64,000 bases of DNA from Bacteroidales bacterium UBA3808 (GTDB taxonomy: Bacteria > Bacteroidota > Bacteroidia > Bacteroidales > Paludibacteraceae). Every line of letters starts with the position of its first letter. Positions within the stretch are counted from its first letter, which is position 1. The notes below the pieces were generated by a model, which was not told the DNA's origin, made no database searches, and worked only from the letters and a program-made list of their open reading frames with translations. The DNA is taken from assembly GCA_002369075.1 (NCBI GenBank), contig DFEG01000012.1, forward strand, positions 11,143 through 75,142. The letters are read 5' to 3'. The position numbers and the translations under genes were made by a program. This document shows, piece by piece, positions 1 through 7,088 of this stretch.

Positions 1-162
1 AACGGCAAGGTGCGTTTCACGCTCGAGTGCCCGAAGGACACCCCGAAAGAGGAAGTGGAGAAACTCGTCCTCGCGCACGAAGACACATCCAAATATCTCG
101 CCGGCAACACTCCCAAGAAGATCATCGTTGTGCCCGGACGAATTGTCAACATTGTGATGTAA
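1..162 (+). CDS. leuS: Leucyl-tRNA synthetase, C-terminal end (partial)
   Basis: The first 53 codons of frame 1 encode the end of a protein closing with KKIIVVPGRIVNIVM, the characteristic C-terminal beta-strand of class I leucyl-tRNA synthetases. This is the editing-type enzyme that charges tRNA-Leu in the cytoplasm. The start and catalytic core lie outside the window. Only three bases separate the stop from the next ATG, so the following fic gene may be co-transcribed. The assignment rests on a short but distinctive tail. Confidence 0.85.
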   Translation, partial: NGKVRFTLECPKDTPKEEVEKLVLAHEDTSKYLAGNTPKKIIVVPGRIVNIVM

Positions 163-165
163 CGA

Positions 166-1404
166 ATGGCAAAAAAGGCAGACATAGAAAACCCGTACAT
201 TCCGGAGTTTGAAAAGTATCTTCGAACTCCGGAGCCATCTGTGCGCGAGCGTGCGGATTATTGGCGTACGGCTATCGGTCTGCAAGCCGTTGATCAACTG
301 ACCGTTTCTGATTTCCTCAAGCAAACCGCCCAAGAGCATATAGAGGGGCAGATTAGTGCTGATGAAGCGGAACAAAGGATTAAAGCATACTACCAAGCGA
401 AAGAAATCCGTTTGCCCGATGACGATGAGAAAGAGGAAGCGGATAAAGTAGCAATGAATATCACCAAGTTACTTAGTGAGCAATCGTTTACGTTCAGCGT
501 AGCAGGTTTGGCGTCCATCCATCGGCAGATATTCAAAGGTGTCTTTAAGCACGCTGGGCAATTCCGAGACTACGACATAACCAAAAAAGAATGGGTATTG
601 GACGGCGACACGGTGCTTTATGCCAGTTGTACACAGTTGCAAGCAACGCTGGAGTATGATTTGGAGCAAGAGAAGCAGTTTGACTACTCCAACCTTGCTC
701 TTCCCGATGCCATTCGTCATATTGCTGTTTTCGTGGCGAATATCTGGCAAATCCACCCCTTCCGTGAGGGCAACACACGTACTACCGCGGTTTTCACTAT
801 CAAATACTTGCGTTCCATTGGATTTCAGAATATAGATAATACACTCTTTGAGCAACACTCATGGTTCTTCAGAAACGCGCTTGTGCGCGCCAATTATAAG
901 AACGCGCGACTTGGTGTCAATAACTCACCGCAATACTTGGAGCGTTTCTTCCGTAACCTGCTGCTGGGCGAACAAATGCCGCTGCATAACAGAGATTTGC
1001 ATATATCAAACAAGGACGTTCAAAGCGCGGAGACCGAACAAGTACCGAACAAGCACCGTACAAGTACCGAACAAGTGCAGGACAAGTACCGAACAAGTGC
1101 AGGACAAGTACAGGGCAAGTTCGAGACAAGCAGTCTAATAAGCACTGGAAATCAGATATATACAGACGACGAGAACACAATTCGTTTGGTTCAGACTATG
1201 GGGCTTGAAAAACTATCTATTAAAGAAATAATGGGTAAAATAGAATTGAAGCACCGCCCGACTTTTATGGAGAACTATCTCAATCCCGCCATAAAAAACG
1301 GCTTTGTGCGTCTGCTTTATCCCGACAGTCCTCGTCACCCTCGCCAGAAATACCTGCTGACGGTAAAAGGAATGATGCTGTTAAATCAGTTATCGAACAA
1401 ATAA
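166..1404 (+). CDS. Fic family AMPylase-like protein with built-in N-terminal inhibitor-like region and C-terminal winged helix
   Basis: 412 aa. An N-terminal helix region of the type found in Bacteroidota Fic proteins (AIGLQAVDQLTVSDFL, then HIEGQIS) is followed by a Fic domain. Its active-site motif HPFREGNTR is at about residues 197-205, with the catalytic His and the phosphate-binding GN intact. Fic enzymes usually transfer AMP or other nucleotide moieties onto proteins; the target here is unknown. Between the Fic domain and a C-terminal winged-helix segment (LSIKEIMGKIELKHR to the end) lies a linker of 11-residue repeats (EQVPNKHRTST type) encoded by an 11-bp tandem DNA repeat. Because 11 is not a multiple of 3, gain or loss of one unit would cut off the winged helix. 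Tightly follows leuS. Confidence 0.9.
   Translation: MAKKADIENPYIPEFEKYLRTPEPSVRERADYWRTAIGLQAVDQLTVSDFLKQTAQEHIEGQISADEAEQRIKAYYQAKEIRLPDDDEKEEADKVAMNITKLLSEQSFTFSVAGLASIHRQIFKGVFKHAGQFRDYDITKKEWVLDGDTVLYASCTQLQATLEYDLEQEKQFDYSNLALPDAIRHIAVFVANIWQIHPFREGNTRTTAVFTIKYLRSIGFQNIDNTLFEQHSWFFRNALVRANYKNARLGVNNSPQYLERFFRNLLLGEQMPLHNRDLHISNKDVQSAETEQVPNKHRTSTEQVQDKYRTSAGQVQGKFETSSLISTGNQIYTDDENTIRLVQTMGLEKLSIKEIMGKIELKHRPTFMENYLNPAIKNGFVRLLYPDSPRHPRQKYLLTVKGMMLLNQLSNK
1031..1129 (+). repeat. Nine-copy 11-bp tandem repeat inside fic
   Basis: Nine consecutive 11-mers ending in (a/g)(a/c)acaa or similar (for example gtaccgaacaa, gtgcaggacaa) run from 1031 to 1129, exactly 99 bp. Three DNA units (33 bp) make one 11-residue protein unit, so the linker peptide also repeats with period 11. 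Units diverge slightly, and a 22-bp dimer of two variants is itself duplicated at 1064-1107, which suggests recent expansion. Confidence 0.9.
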
Positions 1405-1553
1405 TCTCAAATAAGAGATTACTAAACAACAGATAAAAATCAATATATAATATCTCGTCCCTCTCCAGACGTTAAACAGGAGAAACGCGCAAAGTGTTGC
1501 GCGATAACATATTGATTAAAAGAAGCGTTTGCTTTATTTGAGAACATTCCAAA

Positions 1554-1646
1554 GCTTGGTCGCAAAGGAATTCTAACTATCAAACAACAGCGAACGTCTG
1601 CGTTTTGCGCAGGCGTAGTTTGTGTAGTTAGATGGTATGACCAAGC
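1554..1646. repeat. Long imperfect inverted repeat in the fic-1710 intergenic region
   Basis: The 305-base gap 1405-1709 holds no convincing gene. It contains a nested dyad: outer arms gcttggtc (1554) and gaccaagc (1639), middle arms ctaactatcaaac and gtttgtgtagttag, and an inner stem cgtctgcg / cgcaggcg with a T-rich loop. It could fold into one long hairpin of about 90 nt. It might be a terminator for fic, a MITE-like remnant or a small RNA; nothing else in the sequence decides this. Confidence 0.55.
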
Positions 1647-1709
1647 ACCAGGAATGAAACAAACCACGCTTGCGTTTTGTATAGTGTCTAACCCTAAATA
1701 ATTATTGCA

Positions 1710-2780
1710 ATGAAAAGATTTATTATTATGCTTTTTACAATTACCATAACCATAAATGTTATGGGGGAAACAATTGTACAACTACCACGAACATGGTGTG
1801 GCTGCACGTTAGGACAAACTACAAATAATGACCTTTGGGGTAAAGATTCCAAGATTCCTCAAAGTGAAAATATACCATTCCTATTAGCCGTAAGTGATCA
1901 CACCATTGTATATAAAGGAGATTTTCTTGTAGAAGGCAACCATTTTGCTATTCTTTCATTAAGCTTTTATAAAGATACATTATATAGACTAGTGTTTCAT
2001 GAAATCGAGCTCAATAGTGAACAGTGGGATGTAAATCAAATATTTGTTAAAAATCTAAGATTAAAATATAAAGATATAGCAGATTATTTATCTAATAGCA
2101 AAGATGTTGATGGATTTGTTTCTGTTACTAAGTCAGATGAAAAAACACATCTAATTGCTCATGGCGCAAAGCACGAATTGAATTATAAAATAGAAGATGC
2201 TCGTTTAGCAGAAGAAGAATGGAACAATGAACTAAAAAGTATATTTGGAAATATAAAATCTGGTCCAAATTATGATGAAAAGAATAAAGTAACAAGTATT
2301 GCCGGCGTGAGATTTGGCGAAACAAGAACTAATACAATAAATGCGTTTAAGCAGAGAGGTACGTTTCTGAAAAATGAAAATAATATAACGTATTTCTCTA
2401 ATGTTAGTTTCGGAGGTAGTACATATAGTATCGCTAAGTTCTATTTTGAATATGATAAACGTAGGTATGAAAATGTTTTAGCTGCTGCCAAATTTGAGAA
2501 GAAATTTTACGAGTGGCGGAGAGAAGAAGCTGTGATGATTTATGAGGCTGTGACTTCTTCCTTTAGTTCAAAATATACTAATGGATCTATAATAAAAGAT
2601 GAGGAAGATGAAAAAATAATGGTGTTTGGTATGTTGAGTGACGATTATGCAGACGGAAAGATTCCTCCGATTATTGTTTCCCTTAACTTAGGAATAAGTC
2701 GGGGAGGAGATAAGTTCTATTATGTTTCCGTGTCATATTTTGTACAAAGAATGGAAAATGCCAGCAGTGACGATATATAA
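1710..2780 (+). CDS. Secreted protein of unknown function with two similar halves
   Basis: 356 aa. The N-terminus (MKRFIIMLFTITITINVMGE) is a good signal peptide. I do not recognise the family. The segment CGCTLGQTTNN...LAVSDHTIVYKGDF (about residues 30-85) resembles GVRFGETRTNTINAF...TYFSNVSFGG (about 197-240): each has a G-x-x-F/L-G start followed by a beta-rich stretch, so the mature protein looks like a tandem duplication. The gene is clearly more AT-rich than its neighbours, consistent with horizontal acquisition. It stands alone and converges on htrA. Probably periplasmic or surface exposed; function unknown. Confidence 0.75.
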   Translation: MKRFIIMLFTITITINVMGETIVQLPRTWCGCTLGQTTNNDLWGKDSKIPQSENIPFLLAVSDHTIVYKGDFLVEGNHFAILSLSFYKDTLYRLVFHEIELNSEQWDVNQIFVKNLRLKYKDIADYLSNSKDVDGFVSVTKSDEKTHLIAHGAKHELNYKIEDARLAEEEWNNELKSIFGNIKSGPNYDEKNKVTSIAGVRFGETRTNTINAFKQRGTFLKNENNITYFSNVSFGGSTYSIAKFYFEYDKRRYENVLAAAKFEKKFYEWRREEAVMIYEAVTSSFSSKYTNGSIIKDEEDEKIMVFGMLSDDYADGKIPPIIVSLNLGISRGGDKFYYVSVSYFVQRMENASSDDI

Positions 2781-2912
2781 AATACGACGAATATACAACT
2801 GTTAATATGTGAATAGCGGGCGACCAATGATGGTTGCCCAATAAGTCTTAATAATCGTCACTTTTCGCGCTGACCTGCCGCGTACGAGAGACGTACGGGA
2901 AAGATACGAGAC

Positions 2913-2942
2913 GATACAGGGGGCGAAATCGCCCACTGTATC
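2913..2942. terminator. Bidirectional hairpin between convergent genes
   Basis: Perfect arms gatacag / ctgtatc enclose a second stem gggcga-aa-tcgccc. The hairpin lies between the end of the 1710 gene (+) and the end of htrA (-), where a bidirectional terminator is expected. The T-tract is poor, so factor-assisted stopping is possible. Confidence 0.65.
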
Positions 2943-2970
2943 ATTCTAAATCTTAACAAATCCTACATCC

Positions 2971-4461
2971 TTACTCTGCCAGATTGACAGCATAATACCG
3001 TACTCTGCCTTGCGGTGTACATCCCGTGATAAACAGCACGCGGTCGCGCTCGGAGGCGGAGTTGGCACGGCGGACGATGTCGTCAAGGTCTTCCTCCGTG
3101 CGGACGGAGCGGTTATTGACCTTGAGGATGATGAAGTCCGCCGGAACACCGGCACTCTTCAGTTTGCCCGCTTTGAGCGACTTGATCTGCAAGCCGTAGT
3201 TGATACCCAAGCGCTCTTTCTGTGCATCGGTCAGTTCGGAGAACGTGGCACCCAAAACGGACGCTTTGTCCTCGGCAGAGATAACACCCGTACCGCCATC
3301 GCGGTTGGTGAGCGTAGCCTGAACGGTCATGGTTTTGCCGTCGCGGAGCAGCGTCACACTCACTACGTCGCCCGGACGGTGACGACCGATATGTTCCTGC
3401 AGGTCGGTGCCGGTCTTGACAGCCGCATCGTCAATACGCGTGATCACATCGCCGCTCTTGATGCCTGCTTTCTCTGCCGCGCCGTCCGGCACTACGCGTT
3501 CCACGTACGCACCTTGTAACGTGCTGAGTTTCTTCTCTTTCTGCAACTCGGACGTAATCTCGCGCATCTGTACGCCGAGGATAGCACGCTGTACGACGCC
3601 GTACTGGCGGATGTCGCTCACCACTTTCTGTACGATACTCGTCGGCACTGCAAAACTGTAGCCCGAATACGAACCTGTCTGCGAAGCGATGGCAGTGTTG
3701 ATACCCACCAACTCGCCGCGTGTGTTAACCAGCGCACCGCCGGAGTTGCCGGGATTGACTGCCGCGTCGGTCTGGATGAACGACTCAATCTTCATCTCCG
3801 CGTTGAGGATATTGATGTTACGCGCCTTGGCGGACACGATACCCGCCGTGACGGTCGAAGTGAGGTTGAACGGATTGCCGACCGCAAGCACCCATTCGCC
3901 GACGCGCAAGTCGTCAGAGTTGCCCATGAGGATCACCGGCAGACCCGTCTCGTCAATCTTCAGCAGCGCAATGTCGGTGTTCGGGTCGGTGCCAACCAGC
4001 GTTGCCGTGTATTCGCGTTTGTCGTTGAGCACAACCTGAATCTGGTCCGCGCGGTCGATGACGTGGTTGTTAGTGACGATATATCCGTCCTCGGAGATGA
4101 TGACACCCGAACCGGACGCCTGTTGTACCGGCATCTCGCGTTGCTGCCCCGGGCGGCCGAAGAAGAACTCAAAGAGGTCCATCTGCTGCGAGGAGACCTG
4201 GTTGCGGTAGGTCGTCTTGACGTGGACAACCGCATTGACGGACAGCTCGGCAGCCTGTGTAAAATCCGTCTCGCCTGCCTGCGGCAGAGATGCAAAACGG
4301 CTGTAAGCAGCAGGGATTCCGAGGGAATCATTGGAAATTTGAGATTTGAGATTTGAAATCTGAAATTGCGGATTGCTGTATTTCAAGACAGCAATGGTGG
4401 TTGCGGCGCTGACGGCTGCGATGAGCAGCACGACGCCCAAAAATCTGAATATCTTTTTCAT
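2971..4461 (-). CDS. htrA: Periplasmic HtrA/DegP-family serine protease
   Basis: 496 aa from ATG at 4461 (MKKIFRF); an 8-codon upstream extension is possible but would spoil the signal anchor. A membrane anchor or signal (residues 5-27) precedes a trypsin-like domain with catalytic His133 (NNHVID), Asp163 (NTDIALL) and Ser240 (NPGNSGGALV), then two PDZ domains (about 275-370 and 390-495). The family degrades or refolds damaged envelope proteins. Residues about 31-46 (PQFQISNLKSQISNDS) are encoded by a short degenerate repeat tract inserted between anchor and protease domain, an example of the word-like repeats found across this window. Confidence 0.95.
   Translation of the reverse strand: MKKIFRFLGVVLLIAAVSAATTIAVLKYSNPQFQISNLKSQISNDSLGIPAAYSRFASLPQAGETDFTQAAELSVNAVVHVKTTYRNQVSSQQMDLFEFFFGRPGQQREMPVQQASGSGVIISEDGYIVTNNHVIDRADQIQVVLNDKREYTATLVGTDPNTDIALLKIDETGLPVILMGNSDDLRVGEWVLAVGNPFNLTSTVTAGIVSAKARNINILNAEMKIESFIQTDAAVNPGNSGGALVNTRGELVGINTAIASQTGSYSGYSFAVPTSIVQKVVSDIRQYGVVQRAILGVQMREITSELQKEKKLSTLQGAYVERVVPDGAAEKAGIKSGDVITRIDDAAVKTGTDLQEHIGRHRPGDVVSVTLLRDGKTMTVQATLTNRDGGTGVISAEDKASVLGATFSELTDAQKERLGINYGLQIKSLKAGKLKSAGVPADFIILKVNNRSVRTEEDLDDIVRRANSASERDRVLFITGCTPQGRVRYYAVNLAE
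4332..4369. repeat. Short degenerate repeat (tttgagatt words) inside htrA
   Basis: Tandem, imperfect copies of aaatttgag / atttgag / atttgaaatc / tgaaatt form a roughly 38-bp tract that stays in frame and encodes the QISNLKSQIS peptide in the linker after the signal anchor. Linker location and low complexity indicate insertion rather than conserved protein sequence. Confidence 0.7.
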
Positions 4462-4527
4462 AGTTCCGAATAATTTTAGTTGCACATGGGTAGTTGCAAA
4501 ATCCGTGCCAAGACCGACAAGTTCACA

Positions 4528-4564
4528 TAAAAACAGCCGCCGGTGTCATGCGACCCGACGGCTG
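4528..4564 (-). terminator. Rho-independent terminator of the DUF308 gene
   Basis: On the minus strand an imperfect GC-rich hairpin with arms cagccg(tcgg) / (ccgg)cggctg (4534-4564) is followed by TTTTT. It lies 27 bases after the stop of the DUF308 gene and before the htrA start, so it separates the two minus-strand genes. A word-like tract (ctgattgctgattactgac) abuts it at 4562-4580. Confidence 0.85.
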
Positions 4565-4590
4565 ATTGCTGATTACTGACAGCTGAAAAC

Positions 4591-5190
4591 TTACTTCACT
4601 TCCTCTACATCCTCAATGTCGATGACTTGGTGGAAGCGGTCTGCCAGTTTGTTGAGTTTCTTCTCCACGCGGTTGACAGCAGCCACTTTAACCCAGTTGC
4701 CGATACCGTCTGCAATGATACCGAGACCTACCAGCCAAGCGATAGTAGTAGCCGAGATGGACGGATCGCAGAAGAAGCAGTAGCAACCGCCGCACATAGC
4801 CAGCACGCCGAGCAGACAGAGTACCCACCAGCGGCGGAAACCGAGTTTCTTGTAGTTGAACGAGTCAAGCATCAGATTCAGTCCCTCATAGAACACCCAG
4901 AAAGCGAAGATAAACGGCAGAGCCACAGCCAGCGGAGCCGGCATGATGATGATTGCCACGCCGAGGAAAACCTGCAACAAAGCAGCGAGGAAAGTCAGTC
5001 CGCTGAACGGATTGATAGCACGGAGCGTAGCCCACGCACCGAAGGTGCTGCAACCGCTGATGATAAGCATCAGACCAAACGCCCATGCCAACGAAACGAG
5101 GGTGCTGCCCGGATAGATGATACAGAGCACACCCAGTACCACGAGGGCAATACCCGCGAGGCACATCAGAATTTTAGTACTTGTCTTCAT
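4591..5190 (-). CDS. HdeD/DUF308 family membrane protein
   Basis: 199 aa from ATG at 5190 (MKTSTKIL). The promoter at 5233-5263 puts transcription start near 5227 and rules out the longer reading to 5235. The protein is almost entirely hydrophobic, with six predicted helices and the DUF308 patterns GVLCIIYPGSTLVSLAWAFGLMLIISG and YEGLNLMLDSFNYKKLGFRRWWVL. The family includes the E. coli acid-resistance membrane protein HdeD; the biochemical role is unknown. The C-terminus is a charged cytoplasmic tail (residues 165-199). Monocistronic, with its own promoter and terminator. Confidence 0.88.
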   Translation of the reverse strand: MKTSTKILMCLAGIALVVLGVLCIIYPGSTLVSLAWAFGLMLIISGCSTFGAWATLRAINPFSGLTFLAALLQVFLGVAIIIMPAPLAVALPFIFAFWVFYEGLNLMLDSFNYKKLGFRRWWVLCLLGVLAMCGGCYCFFCDPSISATTIAWLVGLGIIADGIGNWVKVAAVNRVEKKLNKLADRFHQVIDIEDVEEVK

Positions 5191-5232
5191 ATATCTAATA
5201 ATTAAAATGTTTGTTATTCTTAATTGGGAGTG

Positions 5233-5263
5233 CAAAGTTACTAATTTTTCCGGAAATAAACAA
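5233..5263 (-). promoter_or_regulatory. Bacteroidota-type promoter for the DUF308 gene
   Basis: On the minus strand TTG (5261-5263), a 20-bp spacer, then TAACTTTG (5233-5240). This matches the -33/-7 consensus TTG-N19-21-TAnnTTTG of the Bacteroidota primary sigma factor. Expected start near 5227, giving a leader of about 36 nt. Confidence 0.85.
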
Positions 5264-5281
5264 ATAAAAAATAGATTTTAC

Positions 5282-5312
5282 TTGCACATTCGGATTTTTT
5301 GTAGTAATTTTG
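5282..5312 (+). promoter_or_regulatory. Promoter with no obvious gene downstream
   Basis: TTG (5282-5284), exactly 20 bp, TAATTTTG (5305-5312) on the plus strand, divergent from the DUF308 promoter. Transcription would start near 5319 and run into the tRNA-Lys terminator hairpin and then antisense through the tRNA. No coding frame follows, so it may make a short RNA ending at the hairpin 5371-5388 or a long ispG leader. Confidence 0.65.
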
Positions 5313-5364
5313 CAAGCAAAATTGCAAGGCGTTATTTGAAAGAATGAGAAAGGAGAACAGAAAA

Positions 5365-5388
5365 CAAAAAAGAGAGCCGAAACTCTCT
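5365..5388 (-). terminator. Terminator of tRNA-Lys
   Basis: Minus strand: agagag-tttcgg-ctctct followed by a T run, starting six bases after the mature tRNA 3' end. Classic rho-independent shape. Confidence 0.88.
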
Positions 5389-5393
5389 TTCTG

Positions 5394-5466
5394 TGAACCA
5401 GCTGGGGCTCGAACCCAGGACCCCATCCTTAAAAGGGATGTGCTCTACCTGCTGAGCTACTGATTC
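5394..5466 (-). tRNA. tRNA-Lys (TTT)
   Basis: 73 nt on the minus strand. The acceptor stem GAATCAG / CTGGTTC, a D-arm with AGCTCAGCAGGTAGAGC, an anticodon stem CATCC / GGATG around loop CTTTTAA (anticodon TTT) and a T-arm with TTCGAGC are all present. The discriminator is A and CCA is not encoded. It has its own promoter about 100 nt upstream and a terminator directly downstream. TTT reads AAA/AAG lysine codons. Confidence 0.97.
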
Positions 5467-5481
5467 TCCTTTCAAATTAAA

Positions 5482-5506
5482 CCGATTAAAATGCCATTTT
5501 AATCGG
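5482..5506. repeat. Perfect 11-bp inverted repeat in the tRNA-Lys leader
   Basis: Arms ccgattaaaat and attttaatcgg are perfectly complementary around a 3-nt loop, 16 bases upstream of the mature tRNA 5' end. It may be a processing signal for the precursor or a protein-binding site. There is no T run, so it is not a terminator. Confidence 0.7.
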
Positions 5507-5573
5507 AGAGGAGATTTCCCAAAAAACACACGAGTTGCAGGGCAACGAAGTCGTTTATTGGCGAAATCGACGA

Positions 5574-5604
5574 CAAAGGTACTGCTTTTTTTTGACATGA
5601 CCAA
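5574..5604 (-). promoter_or_regulatory. Promoter of tRNA-Lys
   Basis: Minus strand TTG (5602-5604), 20-bp spacer, TACCTTTG (5574-5581). Start expected near 5568, about 100 nt before the mature tRNA. Confidence 0.8.
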
Positions 5605-5662
5605 ATATTTTTTGATTTTTTTAACAAAAAAAGACATTTTCGGGCATTTTTGCCTATAAATT

Positions 5663-7069
5663 ATGGAAATAAAGTTAGAATATCAACGTAGAGAGACCAA
5701 CCAAGTACAGGTTGGGAACATTTTTATCGGCTCGGACTACCCTATCCGCGTGCAGACGATGGCGAATACCAGCACGAATGATATTGACGGTTCGGTAGAT
5801 CAGGCGCGGCGGTGTATTGAGGCGGGCGCAGAGTTGCTGCGGTTCACGACGCAGGGGCTGAGGGAGGTGGAGAGTCTCAAAGAGATCCACGCACAAGTGC
5901 TGACGGCTGTGCCGCTGGTGGCGGATGTGCATTTTCAGGCGGACGTGGCAGACGCCGCGGCGCAAGTGGTGGAGGCGGTGCGTATCAATCCGGGCAATTA
6001 TATTGACCCTGCGCGCAAGTTCCGGCATATTGATTATACGGACGAGGAGTACCGCGCGGAGTTAGTGCGACTGGAGGAGCGTTTTGTGCGGCTGTTAGAT
6101 ATCTGCAAGGCGCATGAGACGGCTATCCGTCTGGGTGTGAACCACGGCTCGCTCAGCGACCGTATTATGTCGCGCTACGGCGACACGCCGGAAGGAATGG
6201 TGGAGAGCGTGATGGAGTTTCTGCGTGTGGCGGTGCAGCATGATTTTCAGGATATCGTCATTTCCATCAAGGCGAGCAACACACGCGTGATGGTCGAGAC
6301 GGTGCGGCTGTTGGTCAAGCAGATGCACCACGAGCACATGGCTTTTCCGTTGCACTTGGGCGTGACGGAAGCCGGCGAAGGCGAGGACGGGCGTATCAAG
6401 TCCGCTGTAGGTATCGGTGCGCTGCTGGCAGACGGTATAGGCGACACCATCCGCGTGAGTCTGAGCGAAGCGCCGGAGAACGAGATACCTGTTGCCCGGC
6501 AGTTAGTGGATTATTTTGCGGACGAGGAGTCGGTGCGATACGACGGCAGCGTAACCGCAGAGGTATTGGATAATATCGGCGGATATGCCGAGGTGCGCTA
6601 TACATCCATGGAGGAAGACTGGGAGACGTTCTGTCTGCAAGCCGCGGCAGAGTGCGGTCGGTTGTTGTGGGAATACAAAGCGCAGGAGTTGACGATGGTC
6701 AATCCGCATTTCTCGGAGACGAAGCTGAATTTCCTAAGCAAAGATATCTTGCAGGCCGCGCGCGTGCGTATATATAAAACGGAGTATATCTCCTGTCCGG
6801 GTTGCGGAAGAACCCTCTTTGACCTCCAGAAAACCATCGCCGAGGTCAAAGCCGCCACGGCGCACCTCACGGGTCTGAAGATTGCCGTGATGGGCTGTAT
6901 AGTGAACGGTCCGGGCGAGATGGCGGACGCGGACTACGGTTATGTAGGCGCAGGCAGAGGCAAAGTGAGTCTGTACCGCGGTAAAGAATGCGTGCTGAAG
7001 AACATTCCGCAGGAAGAGGCGGTAGAGCAGTTACTGGCGCTGATAGAGAATGACAGAAACGCAAAGTAA
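5663..7069 (+). CDS. ispG: 4-hydroxy-3-methylbut-2-en-1-yl diphosphate synthase (IspG), short three-domain form
   Basis: 468 aa. Converts methylerythritol cyclodiphosphate to HMBPP in the MEP isoprenoid pathway using a 4Fe-4S cluster. The TIM-barrel domain (about 1-285, RINPGNY, GVNHGSLSDRI, HLGVTEAGEG) and the C-terminal cluster domain are intact: CPGCGRTLF from Cys378 and GCIVNGPGE from Cys412. Bacteroidota and plant enzymes normally carry a large insert domain and reach about 600 residues. Here the stretch between VARQLVDYF and the cluster domain is only about 90 residues, so most of the insert is missing. ispD lies elsewhere in the window (53250). Transcription start is not clear. Confidence 0.95.
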   Translation: MEIKLEYQRRETNQVQVGNIFIGSDYPIRVQTMANTSTNDIDGSVDQARRCIEAGAELLRFTTQGLREVESLKEIHAQVLTAVPLVADVHFQADVADAAAQVVEAVRINPGNYIDPARKFRHIDYTDEEYRAELVRLEERFVRLLDICKAHETAIRLGVNHGSLSDRIMSRYGDTPEGMVESVMEFLRVAVQHDFQDIVISIKASNTRVMVETVRLLVKQMHHEHMAFPLHLGVTEAGEGEDGRIKSAVGIGALLADGIGDTIRVSLSEAPENEIPVARQLVDYFADEESVRYDGSVTAEVLDNIGGYAEVRYTSMEEDWETFCLQAAAECGRLLWEYKAQELTMVNPHFSETKLNFLSKDILQAARVRIYKTEYISCPGCGRTLFDLQKTIAEVKAATAHLTGLKIAVMGCIVNGPGEMADADYGYVGAGRGKVSLYRGKECVLKNIPQEEAVEQLLALIENDRNAK

Positions 7070-7088
7070 ACCTTATTTATAAGAAACG

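Noticed and set aside
1031..1129. CRISPR-like array
   Set aside because: Units are 11 bp with no spacers, and the array is inside a coding frame; it is a simple tandem repeat. No CRISPR array or cas gene is in the window.
5344..5466. Small ORF antisense to tRNA-Lys
   Set aside because: It reads through the complement of the terminator and the tRNA; no independent evidence of coding.
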